Source of the DNA: an uncultured bacterium
GTDB taxonomy: Bacteria; Patescibacteriota; Saccharimonadia; Saccharimonadales; Saccharimonadaceae
Length of the DNA stretch: 64,000 nucleotides
Assembly: GCA_903899655.1 (NCBI GenBank)
Contig: CAIUKF010000013.1
Coordinates: forward strand, 60,983 to 124,982
Reading direction: 5' to 3'
Shown: positions 25,393-34,448 of the stretch, piece by piece
Layout of the letters: every line of letters begins with the position of its first letter
How positions within the stretch are numbered: the stretch's first letter is position 1
Translations under genes and position numbers: made by a program
The notes under the pieces: model-generated
Told to the model about the DNA's origin: nothing
Databases searched by the model: none
The model's input: only the letters and a program-made list of their open reading frames with translations

Positions 25393-25421
25393 AAAGCACC
25401 TAGTAAAAAACTAGGTGCTTT
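25393..25421 (-). terminator. Hairpin terminator behind mnmA
   Basis: Perfect 11-bp stem AAAGCACCTAG/CTAGGTGCTTT with loop TAAAAAA lies about 110 nt after the mnmA stop and before the alaS promoter. The following bases are only partly T-rich (TATTTGATT), so termination may be modest. Otherwise the roughly 300 nt between mnmA and alaS hold only the alaS leader. Confidence 0.65.
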
Positions 25422-25528
25422 GTCACGCTTGAGTGCCATTAATGCGATAGACAGACAAGCAGTAATTTCGAGACACGATATGTATCTCAATACTGATTAT
25501 ATTACATCAATTAATGTTTATGGTTATT

Positions 25529-26638
25529 TTAAATGATTATTCCGCCACCTAAACAAATTTCACCGTCATAGATTACGACTGATTGACCAGCGGCAATGGC
25601 ACGTTCGGGGTTTTGTAAGTTCAAAACCACATTATCACCGTCATAACTTAGCGTTGCATCAGTTAGCGGCGCGCGGTGGCGAACTCGAATTTGGTATTTG
25701 CCAGCATTTGGCGCCTGATTAATCCAATGAACATCAGCCAGATTAATCGTATCTTTCCATAATGTGCCATCGTTCAAATCTGTCGTGACATATACTTCAT
25801 TTTTATCCATGTCTTTACCGACGACATAATATGGTAATCCACCACCCAATTCCAGACCATGACGTTGTCCTAAAGTGTAAAATATAGCGCCATCATGACG
25901 ACCCAAAACCTTGCCAGATTTTTTATCGATAATTTCACCTGGTTTTTGATCAACATACAAACTCAAAAAGTCACGAATACCAACTTGGCCAACAAAACAA
26001 ATGCCTTGTGAATCTTTTTTGGCTGCCGTCGACAGACCTCGTTCGGCTGCCATTTTACGAACATCAGGTTTTGTAAATTCACCAATTGGAAACAAAGTTT
26101 TACTAAGCGCCTGACCAGTGACACGGTACAAAAAATATGTTTGGTCTTTATTTAAATCAACCGCCTGCTTTAATTTAGCTATTGGAATTTGGCTATTGGA
26201 ATTTGGCATTGATTGCAACTGCGATTCGCCATCTTCCATCTTCCATATTCCATATTCCACCCGCGCGTAATGCCCAGTCGCAATCATGTCAGCGCCATCT
26301 TCAATCGCTGCCACCAAAAACAGCTTGAATTTAACCTCTTGATTACACATAATGTCAGGGTTTGGCGTACGACCGTTTTTGTATTCGTCAATCATATAAT
26401 CAACGACCTTGTGTTTGTATTCATTTTCAAAATCAAAGACTTTAAAATCAATTCCTAAATTAACAGCCACACGTTTAGCATCAGCCAAATCATCCGCCCA
26501 TGGACATTTCATACCAGGCAAATCAGTTGTCCAGTTTTTCATATAAACACCCGTAACGTCGTAACCTTGCTCGATCAAAAGTGCTGCCGACAACGACGAA
26601 TCAACTCCACCACTCATGCCAACATAAACTTTTGTCAT
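25529..26638 (-). CDS. mnmA: tRNA-specific 2-thiouridylase MnmA
   Basis: About 369 aa from MTKVYVGMSGGVDSS. The PP-loop SGGVDSS, the catalytic Cys in PNPDIMCNQEVKF, ATGHYAR, NKDQTYFLYR and the second Cys in GICFVG are all present. MnmA puts sulfur on U34 of Lys, Glu and Gln tRNAs using persulfide from IscS; iscS lies two genes upstream in the same operon. Between ATGHYARVEY and DLNKDQTYFLY it carries about 26 extra residues (GIWKMEDGESQLQSMPNSNS and on to PIAK) encoded by an in-frame copy of the TAGCTATTGG repeat. The start overlaps the ydcF-like stop in ATGA. Confidence 0.96.
   Translation of the reverse strand: MTKVYVGMSGGVDSSLSAALLIEQGYDVTGVYMKNWTTDLPGMKCPWADDLADAKRVAVNLGIDFKVFDFENEYKHKVVDYMIDEYKNGRTPNPDIMCNQEVKFKLFLVAAIEDGADMIATGHYARVEYGIWKMEDGESQLQSMPNSNSQIPIAKLKQAVDLNKDQTYFLYRVTGQALSKTLFPIGEFTKPDVRKMAAERGLSTAAKKDSQGICFVGQVGIRDFLSLYVDQKPGEIIDKKSGKVLGRHDGAIFYTLGQRHGLELGGGLPYYVVGKDMDKNEVYVTTDLNDGTLWKDTINLADVHWINQAPNAGKYQIRVRHRAPLTDATLSYDGDNVVLNLQNPERAIAAGQSVVIYDGEICLGGGIII
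26175..26259. repeat. TAGCTATTGGAA repeat inserted in frame in mnmA (locus D)
   Basis: TTAGCTATTGGAATTTGG and GCTATTGGAATTTGGC units (26175-26207) face CCATATTCCATATTCCA-type units (26229-26259) across about 20 bp. The same family otherwise occupies 3' gene ends at four loci. Here it is translated as about 28 residues within mnmA without breaking the frame, much as Rickettsia palindromic elements do. Confidence 0.8.
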
Positions 26639-27240
26639 GACCAAATTCCTTGAACGTAAAATACGACAATTTTGGCAAATTCGTTGGTCGCCAACCACCA
26701 GCCCCGCGGACTAACCCACCACCAAGACGACCAATCTGCATCATTTTGAGTCGGATGATTTATTATTTTAATACCTTCGGTATGTTTACTAAATTCCAAA
26801 CTAGCACGACGTTGATGATAACCAGATGTAACCAAAATAATACTTTTTATTTTATTTTTAGTAAATATTTGCATAGTATTTTCGGCATTTTGTTTTGTTG
26901 TTGCCGAATCTTCGTCTAATAAAATTGAGGCGTCAGGCACACCAGCATTAGTGGCAATCGTCTTCATGGCTGCAGCATTACTGGGGCCACTTTTATCCTG
27001 AGCGGCGCCAGAAAATACGATAGTTTTTGCCCAACCATTTTTGTACAATTCAACCGCTGTATTTGCCCTGGACACTGTATCGCCACCACTAACAGCAACG
27101 ATTGCATCCACCGCCTGACATTTTCCAATTGTACCCGGAGTTTTGTTACAGCCACTTAAATCATCGACTTGAAAATACAGACTTATACCAACAATAAAAA
27201 CAAATACAAAAATAATCGGTATCAAAAAATATTTAATCAT
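26635..27240 (-). CDS. YdcF/SanA-like DUF218 membrane protein
   Basis: A 201-aa protein with one N-terminal membrane helix (YFLIPIIFVFVFIVGISLYF) and a DUF218 domain outside. The domain has DAIVAVSGGDTVSRANTAVELY, the IVFSGAA strand, SATTKQNAENT and VTSGYHQRRA, all typical of the family. DUF218/SanA proteins are linked to envelope permeability and wall precursor handling in other bacteria, but no enzyme activity is settled. It overlaps iscS and mnmA by ATGA at both ends, so it is translationally coupled in the iscS-ydcF-mnmA operon. Confidence 0.88.
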   Translation of the reverse strand: MIKYFLIPIIFVFVFIVGISLYFQVDDLSGCNKTPGTIGKCQAVDAIVAVSGGDTVSRANTAVELYKNGWAKTIVFSGAAQDKSGPSNAAAMKTIATNAGVPDASILLDEDSATTKQNAENTMQIFTKNKIKSIILVTSGYHQRRASLEFSKHTEGIKIINHPTQNDADWSSWWWVSPRGWWLATNEFAKIVVFYVQGIWS

Positions 27241-28391
27241 CGATTAACTCGCTGATATTCTTTGGCTAGTTCTTCAATAATTATTTCACCGGCCTTGTTA
27301 ATATTTTCAGTTGTCGACAAATGCCCCAATGTAATTCGAATACTACCATCAGCCTGTTCATCCGACAGTCCAATTGCCGTCAAAACATGCGACCTAGTGC
27401 CTTTATTAGCCGCACAAGCACTGCCTGTCGCCAACATTACGCCTCGATTTTCTAAAATAAAAATTAAACGTTCACCATCCAGTCCAGGAAACGACATATG
27501 TAAATGACCAGCCAAACGATGTTTTGAATGACCTGATACTATTGCTGACGGAAAGGCATCAGTTAGTTTTTTTTGCAAACTATCTCTTAACTCTAATAGC
27601 CTGTCAGCTTCAAATTTACGATGTTCCAACGCCAACTCAAGTGCCTTCGCAAAACCAACCGTGCCAGCTACGTTTTCAGTACCGCTGCGTAGGCCACGTT
27701 CTTGACCGCCACCAATAATTAATGGTTGCAATTTAACATGACTAGCGGCCCATAATAATCCAACTTGTTTAGGCCCATAAATCTTGCCGGAATTTAATGT
27801 CAACATATCGATACCCAATCTGGCGACATTAATATCCAATTGTCCAACACCTTGTGAGGCATCGCAGTGCAGATATATTGGCGTTTTATTGCCACTTACT
27901 AGTCGGCTTTCACGTTCTGACTTAACCACCTGCGCAATGTCACGGATCGGCTGTACCGTACCCAGTTCATTATTAGCCAGTGCCACGCTCACCAGCTGAG
28001 TTTCAGCCGTGATTGCCGATTTAACACTATCAGCTGAAACAAAACCACGTTTATCGGCATTAACCAAAGTATGATTATGTAATTTAGCACAATTTAACAC
28101 GGCGTGATGTTCAATATTAGGTACAACAACATGCCCAGCAATACCAGAAAATGCCAAATTAATTGATTCAGTCGCACCAGCGGTCATAATAATTTCACCT
28201 GGTTTGGCGCCGATTAAACTAGCAATTTTATGTTTAGTGTCTTCATAATCGCATCGCACTTTGACAGCAGGAGCATACGGGCTGGATGGGTTATAAAAGT
28301 TATCACTAAAATACGGCTGCATAGCCGTAATAACCCGCGTATCCATTGGTGTAGCGGCCGCATGGTCCAGATATATAATTTCGCTATCCAT
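27237..28391 (-). CDS. iscS: Cysteine desulfurase (IscS/NifS)
   Basis: About 384 aa, a PLP fold-type I enzyme. It has YLDHAAATP at the start, TAGATESINLA, LANNELGTVQ, HCDASQGVG with the PLP Asp, the LTLNSGKIYGPKQVG Schiff-base Lys, RSGTENV, and the catalytic Cys in GSACAANKGTRSHVL. It takes sulfur from cysteine and passes a persulfide to partners, here most likely MnmA, encoded in the same operon for tRNA thiolation. ATG at 28391 has AGGTG close upstream; GTG at 28397 is the alternative. TATAAT (28406-28401) lies 9 nt before the ATG, so the transcript begins almost at the start codon. Confidence 0.94.
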   Translation of the reverse strand: MDSEIIYLDHAAATPMDTRVITAMQPYFSDNFYNPSSPYAPAVKVRCDYEDTKHKIASLIGAKPGEIIMTAGATESINLAFSGIAGHVVVPNIEHHAVLNCAKLHNHTLVNADKRGFVSADSVKSAITAETQLVSVALANNELGTVQPIRDIAQVVKSERESRLVSGNKTPIYLHCDASQGVGQLDINVARLGIDMLTLNSGKIYGPKQVGLLWAASHVKLQPLIIGGGQERGLRSGTENVAGTVGFAKALELALEHRKFEADRLLELRDSLQKKLTDAFPSAIVSGHSKHRLAGHLHMSFPGLDGERLIFILENRGVMLATGSACAANKGTRSHVLTAIGLSDEQADGSIRITLGHLSTTENINKAGEIIIEELAKEYQRVNR

Positions 28392-28410
28392 CGTCACCTA
28401 ATTATAACGG

Positions 28411-28827
28411 TTATTGTAGTTTTTTGCCTGTAATATGGTCACGATTGTAAACTTGATTCATAACTCGTTCATAATATACGTCGGTTGCCGAAAGGAAATT
28501 TTCTAATTCTTGGCCACTTATAAACTCGTTTTTGACGTGTGGCTGACTGCTGATTCGTAAAACACCCTTTGGGTGCACTTCGTAGTGCAAAGTTACCGAA
28601 TGAACTTTACCAGTTTGATCAGTTAACTCTTGATGAAAAAACCAACTACGTTCGTTATCATTAAAAAACTCTCGACGTTCGTTTGGTTTTAACGGTCCAA
28701 AAATACGCGCACCGATTTCACTTTCGCGAGTCTTTAACTCTTTGGCTGTTGGCTTTGGTCGTTTTGAAGAATCTGTTTTGAAAAGTTTTTTTGAAACAGA
28801 TTTAATAAAATGAGTTTTATCTTTCAT
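28411..28827 (-). CDS. Conserved-looking hypothetical protein, 138 aa
   Basis: I do not recognise a family. The protein is basic at the N-terminus (DKTHFIKSVSKKLFKTDSSK), then appears alpha/beta with several aromatic residues (NERREFFNDNERSWFFHQEL) and strands such as SVTLHYEVHPKGVLRIS, ending in a helix with NFLSATDVYYERVMNQVYNR. There are no membrane segments. It overlaps the preceding 105-aa gene by 11 nt and lies about 20 nt before the iscS start, with the iscS promoter between. The overlapping start and ordinary composition support a real gene. Confidence 0.7.
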   Translation of the reverse strand: MKDKTHFIKSVSKKLFKTDSSKRPKPTAKELKTRESEIGARIFGPLKPNERREFFNDNERSWFFHQELTDQTGKVHSVTLHYEVHPKGVLRISSQPHVKNEFISGQELENFLSATDVYYERVMNQVYNRDHITGKKLQ

Positions 28828-29134
28828 CGTCGTGTTTTAAAGATAATTCATAGTCAATAACAGCACCAAGAATCCTACCTTTATGATGCACTCTATTAAT
28901 TCGGTCCTGTGGCTCCGAACCAGTTATTTCGGCACCATTCCCTATCATAGACTCAATGTTGGACCGCAACAAAGCATATTTATCAACCTCATGAAGCTCG
29001 GTTGAACCTAGACCTTCAGATGATTTTGGAATGTAAAAGTTTTGTTTATCCTCTTTTTCAACACCACTTCGAAAAGCAGCCTCAACACTTGAGTTTGGAG
29101 TAATAACTTCAGGATTATTTTGTTGGTTTGGCAT
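28817..29134 (-). CDS. Hypothetical protein, 105 aa
   Basis: Unknown family, no membrane segment, hydrophilic, with a disordered N-terminus (MPNQQNNPEVITPNSS). The central part, NFYIPKSSEGLGSTELHEVD, is followed by a predicted helix (KYALLRSNIESMI) and a strand-like end (KGRILGAVIDYELSL). Its stop lies inside the start of the next gene (11-nt overlap), so the two are likely co-translated and may work together. It sits between tatD and iscS; the 50-nt gap upstream has no clear promoter. Confidence 0.65.
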   Translation of the reverse strand: MPNQQNNPEVITPNSSVEAAFRSGVEKEDKQNFYIPKSSEGLGSTELHEVDKYALLRSNIESMIGNGAEITGSEPQDRINRVHHKGRILGAVIDYELSLKHDDER

Positions 29135-29183
29135 AGTTTATCTCGTCTTTATCGAATATATTCATATTCAACTTTATCGTGAA

Positions 29184-29948
29184 TTAGATTTTAAACAAAG
29201 CACGTGCATTTTCGGAAGTGATTTTAGCAACTTCGTCATATGGAATTTGTCGAATATTGCTTAAATGTTCGGCTACGTTCCTTACAAATGCGGGCTCGTT
29301 TACTTTACCACGAAAAGGGGCCGGCGTCAAGTACGGCGCATCTGTTTCAAGCAATATTTTACTAAGCGGAATTGAATTAAACATCGCTTTTTGTGACTCG
29401 TCGCGAACAAATGTACTGTACCCATTAACTCCAATATACAAACCTCGCTTCAGCCCAGCCGCCAAATTTTCAGCTGAATCAGTAAAACTATGCAACACGC
29501 CACGAATCCGCTGGCCAGCGGACGAATAACTATCGAATACTGGCCAAAAATCATCAAATGCCTCGCGAACATGAAATATAATTGGCAAATCATATTTTAA
29601 CGCTAGTTCGATTTGCGCTTTCAGTGCTTGAATCTGAACATCGTGCGGACTGTGATTATAATGATAATCTAATCCAATCTCACCAACAGCAATAATTAAT
29701 TGATTTTGCGAATTCAACAGATTAACAATTTCATCCCAACCACCTTTGGCTTCGTGTGGGTGTACACCAACTGCAGCGTACAAATCGTCGTTTTTTGATG
29801 CCAATTCAACGGCTAATTTTGAATTATTTTGGTCAGTACCAACGCAAATTAACTGTTGGACGTCTGCCAGGCGCGCACGACTAATAGTTTCCGTAATATC
29901 TAACGGATAGTCAGCATCATGAATATGACAATGAGTATCAATTAACAT
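29184..29948 (-). CDS. tatD: TatD family metal-dependent hydrolase
   Basis: About 254 aa from MLIDTHCHIHD. TIM-barrel metal ligands are seen in DTHCHIHD, GVHPHEA, AVGEIGLDYHYN, PIIFHVREA, VLHSFTDS and LLETDAPYLTP. TatD proteins are Mg-dependent 3'-5' exonucleases for single-stranded DNA/RNA, involved in repair of oxidised ends and DNA turnover. The start follows the metG stop by one base; an upstream in-frame extension lies inside metG and is rejected. The metG-tatD pair is the usual Gram-positive arrangement, where yabE/rpfB and ksgA normally follow. Here those two lie 6-7 kb away. Confidence 0.94.
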   Translation of the reverse strand: MLIDTHCHIHDADYPLDITETISRARLADVQQLICVGTDQNNSKLAVELASKNDDLYAAVGVHPHEAKGGWDEIVNLLNSQNQLIIAVGEIGLDYHYNHSPHDVQIQALKAQIELALKYDLPIIFHVREAFDDFWPVFDSYSSAGQRIRGVLHSFTDSAENLAAGLKRGLYIGVNGYSTFVRDESQKAMFNSIPLSKILLETDAPYLTPAPFRGKVNEPAFVRNVAEHLSNIRQIPYDEVAKITSENARALFKI

Positions 29949-29949
29949 T

Positions 29950-31434
29950 TTAAGCCTTTGGAGCATTGGGATCAGTTGTATGTTTGTAAATTCGAGGGAA
30001 CAAAACGGCTTCACTGGCAACAATAACACCGGTTTCGAATGTTTTATGGATATTATCGGCCGTAGCCGGCAAAAATGGAACTAATAAATCACCAATTTGT
30101 AATAATGCACCGACTGAATAAGCCAAAACCTCTGCTAAATGGGCAGCAGCTTCGGCATCTTTGGCAACATTCTTAGCAATTTCCCATGGTTTGACATTTT
30201 CAATATACTGATTCAAGCTTTTAACCATCAACCAAACTTCGTCAATTGCTCGATTAAATTCTAGATTTTCCATTGCCGCGTGGTAGGCGCCCATATCATG
30301 CTCGCCTTGTGGTGCTTCACCAATTACACCAGCTTGATAACGCGTAAGCATGCTAGATACACGACGAATCACGTTGCCTAAATCATTGGCTAGTTCGGTA
30401 TTATATGAATTTTCGAATTTTTCCCAAGTAAAATCACCGTCATCCAATGTTGGAATATGCCGAGAAAAGTAATAACGAAAAGCATCTAAACCGTATTCAT
30501 CAATCACCTGATTTGGATCAACTATATTACCAATGGTTTTACTCATTTTAGTATTGCCAACGTTAATATGTCCATGAACTAATAATTTTTTAGGAAGTTC
30601 AAGTCCAAGACCAAACAACATTGATGGCCACAGTCCGGCATGAAAACGCAAAATATCTTTACCAATAATTTGCACATCAGCGGGCCAATATTCTTTCCAA
30701 GCTGGTTGGTCAGGATAGCCCAAAATCGTAATGTAATTTGCCAAGGCATCCAACCAAACATACATCACCTGAGTTGGGTCGCCAGGTACTGGTATTCCCC
30801 AACTTAGATTCTTTTTAGGGCGCGAAATACTGACATCTTGCAGACCATCTTTCATTAGTTCCAAGAATTCTTTTTTACGAAACTCTGGAACAATTTGCAT
30901 TTGATTAGTTTCGATTGCTTCGCGGACTTTATCGGTAAATGCACTGGTCTTAAAGTAATAATTAGCTTCACTTAAGCGTTGATAAGGTTGATTATGATCT
31001 GGGCAAACACCATTATTGGCTGTCGCCTCTTTATCAGACACAAAAGATTCACAGCCGACACAATACCAACCTTCATAATTACCTTTGTAAATATATGGTT
31101 GTAATTGTTGCCAGATATATTGAACCGATTGAATATGATGTGGGTCGGTTGTACGTACAAAATCGGTATAACCAGCGCCGACCTTTTTCATTAACTTTTC
31201 AAAATTAAGATAGGTTTGATCGGTGTAACTTTTAGGGTCCAAGCCTGCTTCGGCGGCTTTGGCGGCAATTTTGTTGCCATGCTCGTCTGTACCAACCTGA
31301 AATCGTACATCGTGACCGTTTTGTTTTTGATAACGTGTCCAAATATCAGCCAATAGATAATCAAGGGCATTGCCGATATGTGGCGTGCCATTAACATAGG
31401 GAATTGCGGTCGTAATATATAATTTTTTATCCAT
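29950..31434 (-). CDS. metG: Methionyl-tRNA synthetase
   Basis: 494 aa. Class I signatures are present: PYVNGTPHIGNAL (HIGH) and TKMSKTIGN (KMSKS). The connective-peptide domain keeps a Cys-x2-Cys...Cys-type knuckle (YCVGCESFV, GVCPDHNQ). The anticodon-binding domain shows LANDLGNVIRRVSSML, and the protein ends soon after it, without the EMAP-like dimerisation domain many MetRS have. It charges tRNA-Met in the cytoplasm. tatD follows after 1 nt. No strong promoter is evident in the 53 nt to the next gene, which belongs to the pilin island. Confidence 0.96.
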   Translation of the reverse strand: MDKKLYITTAIPYVNGTPHIGNALDYLLADIWTRYQKQNGHDVRFQVGTDEHGNKIAAKAAEAGLDPKSYTDQTYLNFEKLMKKVGAGYTDFVRTTDPHHIQSVQYIWQQLQPYIYKGNYEGWYCVGCESFVSDKEATANNGVCPDHNQPYQRLSEANYYFKTSAFTDKVREAIETNQMQIVPEFRKKEFLELMKDGLQDVSISRPKKNLSWGIPVPGDPTQVMYVWLDALANYITILGYPDQPAWKEYWPADVQIIGKDILRFHAGLWPSMLFGLGLELPKKLLVHGHINVGNTKMSKTIGNIVDPNQVIDEYGLDAFRYYFSRHIPTLDDGDFTWEKFENSYNTELANDLGNVIRRVSSMLTRYQAGVIGEAPQGEHDMGAYHAAMENLEFNRAIDEVWLMVKSLNQYIENVKPWEIAKNVAKDAEAAAHLAEVLAYSVGALLQIGDLLVPFLPATADNIHKTFETGVIVASEAVLFPRIYKHTTDPNAPKA

Positions 31435-31487
31435 ACTAATACTATTGTAACAGATATAATGGTCGTCACTAGATTGATAATTTACTA

Positions 31488-31826
31488 TTATTTTGTAGCT
31501 GATTTTGGAGCTGGAGTGTTATCGATCATTATAACCATAGCATCTACCGCACCAATACGATCCTTGTCGTCAATCTGAACGTATTTTTCTCGTGCTTGCA
31601 ACAATAATGCTTTAGCACTGGCTGCATCAGTGGCCTTTGCAGATTGCGTCATCAAATCTTCTGCAGTGGCCTTAATAGCAGCATCTTTTTGAGCTTGAGT
31701 TTGCGTCTGTGTTTGAGTTGTACTAGTGTTCGCTGACTTTAGTATCAAAACAGTACCAGTTGCAACTCCTATCACTACGACTATTGTTGCTGCAATGTAT
31801 ATGAATTTTTTATTTATCTTTATCAT
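31488..31826 (-). CDS. Small membrane-anchored protein, second partner of a pilin-like protein
   Basis: 112 aa: a short basic tip, one membrane helix (FIYIAATIVVVIGVATGTVL), a Thr/Gln-rich linker (TSTTQTQTQTQAQKD) and a helical domain with AKALLLQAREKYVQIDDKD and VDAMVIMID. It parallels the protein at 4866-5204 in order, size and in the LLLQ-R-KY...D...VDA pattern. AAGGG precedes the ATG by 6 nt. It lies 36 nt behind the 833-aa pilin-like gene. The conserved pairing suggests that each large pilin-like protein has a dedicated small partner. No known family; function unknown. Confidence 0.72.
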   Translation of the reverse strand: MIKINKKFIYIAATIVVVIGVATGTVLILKSANTSTTQTQTQTQAQKDAAIKATAEDLMTQSAKATDAASAKALLLQAREKYVQIDDKDRIGAVDAMVIMIDNTPAPKSATK

Positions 31827-31862
31827 GTTTTTCCCTTATATGTTACAGATTCATTATTGGCA

Positions 31863-34364
31863 TCAGAAATAGCCAGCGAAAGAAATCTTGCCTCCTGCTG
31901 TTGAATCAAATCGCGCTGAATAATTAGTACCGTCGTCATATTGTCCAAGACCGTTATATGATGATCCATTCCAGTTGTACACATTGGCATACATATTGTA
32001 ATGATTGTACTTTACAACAACAACTCCACTATAACCGCCGCCGCCGCCGCCATAACCACCCCAGCCGCCGCCGCCGCCGCCGCCATAATAGTTAGCACCA
32101 ACGCCACCACCATCACCGCCGCCACCATGACCCCAGCCCATGTAGCCACTGTCACCACCACCGCCACCACCGCCAGCATAAGTATGGTTTGTATTGCTAT
32201 CAATACTTGTAGTATAACCAGCGCCACCCTCTTGCTTTGTGTTTGACACGTTATAGTAATCTTGGCCAAGTCCTCCAGCGCCGCCGCCACCGCCACCAGC
32301 CCAACCATCTCGCCTACTTCCACCTTTACCACCAGCATTTGCTAAACCAACACTACCACTAGCCGACCAGCCTGCATTTGCACCGCCACCACCGGTTTCA
32401 CCGCCGACACCGCCACCAGCACCACCAGACCCGCCACTATGGCCCGAATTTCGAGCATACGCACCGCCACCGCCGCCATAAGAAACATCGCCTATTCCAG
32501 TGCCATTTCCTCTTCCGCCACTTGTCGCATAATAATACATGAATGACGAATTACCACCATTGCCACCATAATTACTATTCGAAGGACCACCACCACCACC
32601 GCCGCCAATCTCTACCCAGTAATCTGCATTTTGTTGCATAGATACATTAACGCCGTATGATTCATTATGTAACAAACCGCCGCCGCCGCCACCACCACCG
32701 TTGTCACTACCGCCGCCGCCGCCGCCAGCAACAACTAGAATTTGCATTGTCGGATTACGAATAAACCACTCAGTTGCATTATTAGCTGTACCCCATGCGC
32801 TCCAACCGCTTGCCGTATTGGCATTTTGACATTGAGCTTCAACCCTCATGTAAAAGCCAGTCTGCCAACGTGATGTCTGACGTTGAGAAGAAGTGGCAGT
32901 AGTTATAGTATAAATTGGATACTGTGGAGTCGGATTATTATCATAGAAGAATGATGTTTGATAGTTTCCTGTTGAACCTGCTGGACAAGATGCAGCACTC
33001 CAGTTCCAGGTTGTATATTGCCAGTCATTAACCGTCCATGAAACAGTTGGCGCGCCTGGTGCATTAATTGATGCTACGGCAGTTTGCTCTAAACTTTCAG
33101 ACCCATCACTGTACAGTGAGCTACTAACATAACAACGTGCCTGCGCAATATAGCCATATTTGACACCTTGAGCAGTTGATTGAGAAGATGTTAAGATCGT
33201 ATTTGACCAGGTACTGTAACTACCCCAAGTTGAGCTATCATTTGTGCGACTCTTAAACGCATACTGAACTATCGCTCCGCTCGGACAAGTTGGAGTACCT
33301 GTGATTGTCGCAGTTACCGTACCGCCAGTGATGCTAACAGCAATAGTTGGCGCTTGCGATGGTTGAGTATAGTGAACAGTATAAGGACTGTTTTCTACAC
33401 CGACTGCAGGATCACTAGATACAACACCACTAACACAACGAGACCTTGCAATAAATCCGTACTGAACACCTTGAACAGCAGTCAAGGAAGATGTCATACT
33501 AGATGCCGACCAAGCTGACCAGGCTGAATAACCGCTCCAAGTACCATTATTTGTGCGACTTTCTATTGAATACTCTGGAGTTCCAATAGTTGGGCACGTA
33601 ATAGAACCAATAGTAGCAATAACGTTTCCAGCACTCAGGACAACGCTTGCTATTACAGGCGCCGCTGGTACAGGGATAATGTGAGTATAACTAACTACAG
33701 GTGTTAATACTGTCGTGCTAATTAGACTTTCATCCGAGTAACAACGAGTTTGCACTTGATAACTATATGTTACACCAAAAGTAGCTGCCTGAGTTGCCGT
33801 GATAGTAGCAGACCAAGCGCTGTAAGTCGTCCAAGTAACACCATTATCGATACTACTTCGGAAACCAAACTGTTCTGTTCCGGCATTAGAACATACTGTA
33901 GGAATAATTGTTGCAGTAATAACGCCGCCACTTTGGGCAACCGTCAAACCAGGTACATCTGGAATATTTATAGCATTCAGTAGTGCGCAGGTACCAGTAG
34001 TCGATTCTTTATAGGCAGCATTATTAATAGTATTATAGGTACCATTTGGGTTATAGCCCCTAATACAGTAATCAGTCGAGTTAACTTCGACTTTAATCAC
34101 GTTATTATTCGACGGAGTAAATGCTAAATCACTGTCAGTACCGTTAACTGAATAATAAGATTTACCAGCGGTATTATGTTTGATGCCATAACTAGTTTGT
34201 AATGCATCCATACGATCAATATCCGATTGGACACTGACATCACGCGCCTTTGATTGCAACCCGTTATAGGCTACATACGTTACAGTGGCAAGAATGCCAA
34301 TAATAGCCATTACTACTGATACTTCTACAAGCGTAAACCCCCGGACAAGTTTTTTTATCTTCAT
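31863..34364 (-). CDS. Large type IV pilin-like protein with Fn3-like repeats and glycine-rich C-terminus
   Basis: 833 aa. The prepilin signal is MKIKKLVRG then FTLVEVSVVMAIIG, with Glu at +5. The pilin head (to about residue 130) has the disulfide-type pair YCIRGYN and GTCALL. Three beta-rich repeats follow with variants of SRTN...W..YS.WS and a Gly-Tyr...ARC end. A further domain (WNWSAASCPAG) leads into about 250 residues that are mostly glycine, starting LVVAGGGGGG. The head is closely related to that of the glycoside-hydrolase gene next door, while the architecture matches 5227-7185. It is probably a cell-surface adhesin-like minor pilin. The glycine stretch makes the DNA here a dense CCG/CCA microsatellite. 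Confidence 0.85.
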   Translation of the reverse strand: MKIKKLVRGFTLVEVSVVMAIIGILATVTYVAYNGLQSKARDVSVQSDIDRMDALQTSYGIKHNTAGKSYYSVNGTDSDLAFTPSNNNVIKVEVNSTDYCIRGYNPNGTYNTINNAAYKESTTGTCALLNAINIPDVPGLTVAQSGGVITATIIPTVCSNAGTEQFGFRSSIDNGVTWTTYSAWSATITATQAATFGVTYSYQVQTRCYSDESLISTTVLTPVVSYTHIIPVPAAPVIASVVLSAGNVIATIGSITCPTIGTPEYSIESRTNNGTWSGYSAWSAWSASSMTSSLTAVQGVQYGFIARSRCVSGVVSSDPAVGVENSPYTVHYTQPSQAPTIAVSITGGTVTATITGTPTCPSGAIVQYAFKSRTNDSSTWGSYSTWSNTILTSSQSTAQGVKYGYIAQARCYVSSSLYSDGSESLEQTAVASINAPGAPTVSWTVNDWQYTTWNWSAASCPAGSTGNYQTSFFYDNNPTPQYPIYTITTATSSQRQTSRWQTGFYMRVEAQCQNANTASGWSAWGTANNATEWFIRNPTMQILVVAGGGGGGSDNGGGGGGGGLLHNESYGVNVSMQQNADYWVEIGGGGGGGPSNSNYGGNGGNSSFMYYYATSGGRGNGTGIGDVSYGGGGGAYARNSGHSGGSGGAGGGVGGETGGGGANAGWSASGSVGLANAGGKGGSRRDGWAGGGGGGAGGLGQDYYNVSNTKQEGGAGYTTSIDSNTNHTYAGGGGGGGDSGYMGWGHGGGGDGGGVGANYYGGGGGGGWGGYGGGGGGYSGVVVVKYNHYNMYANVYNWNGSSYNGLGQYDDGTNYSARFDSTAGGKISFAGYF

Positions 34365-34448
34365 TTAGCTAAATAAATCCTTTATATTTAGATTATCACA
34401 AGCGATATTGCACGGCAACAATAACTACTGAATTACATACAATTTCTA

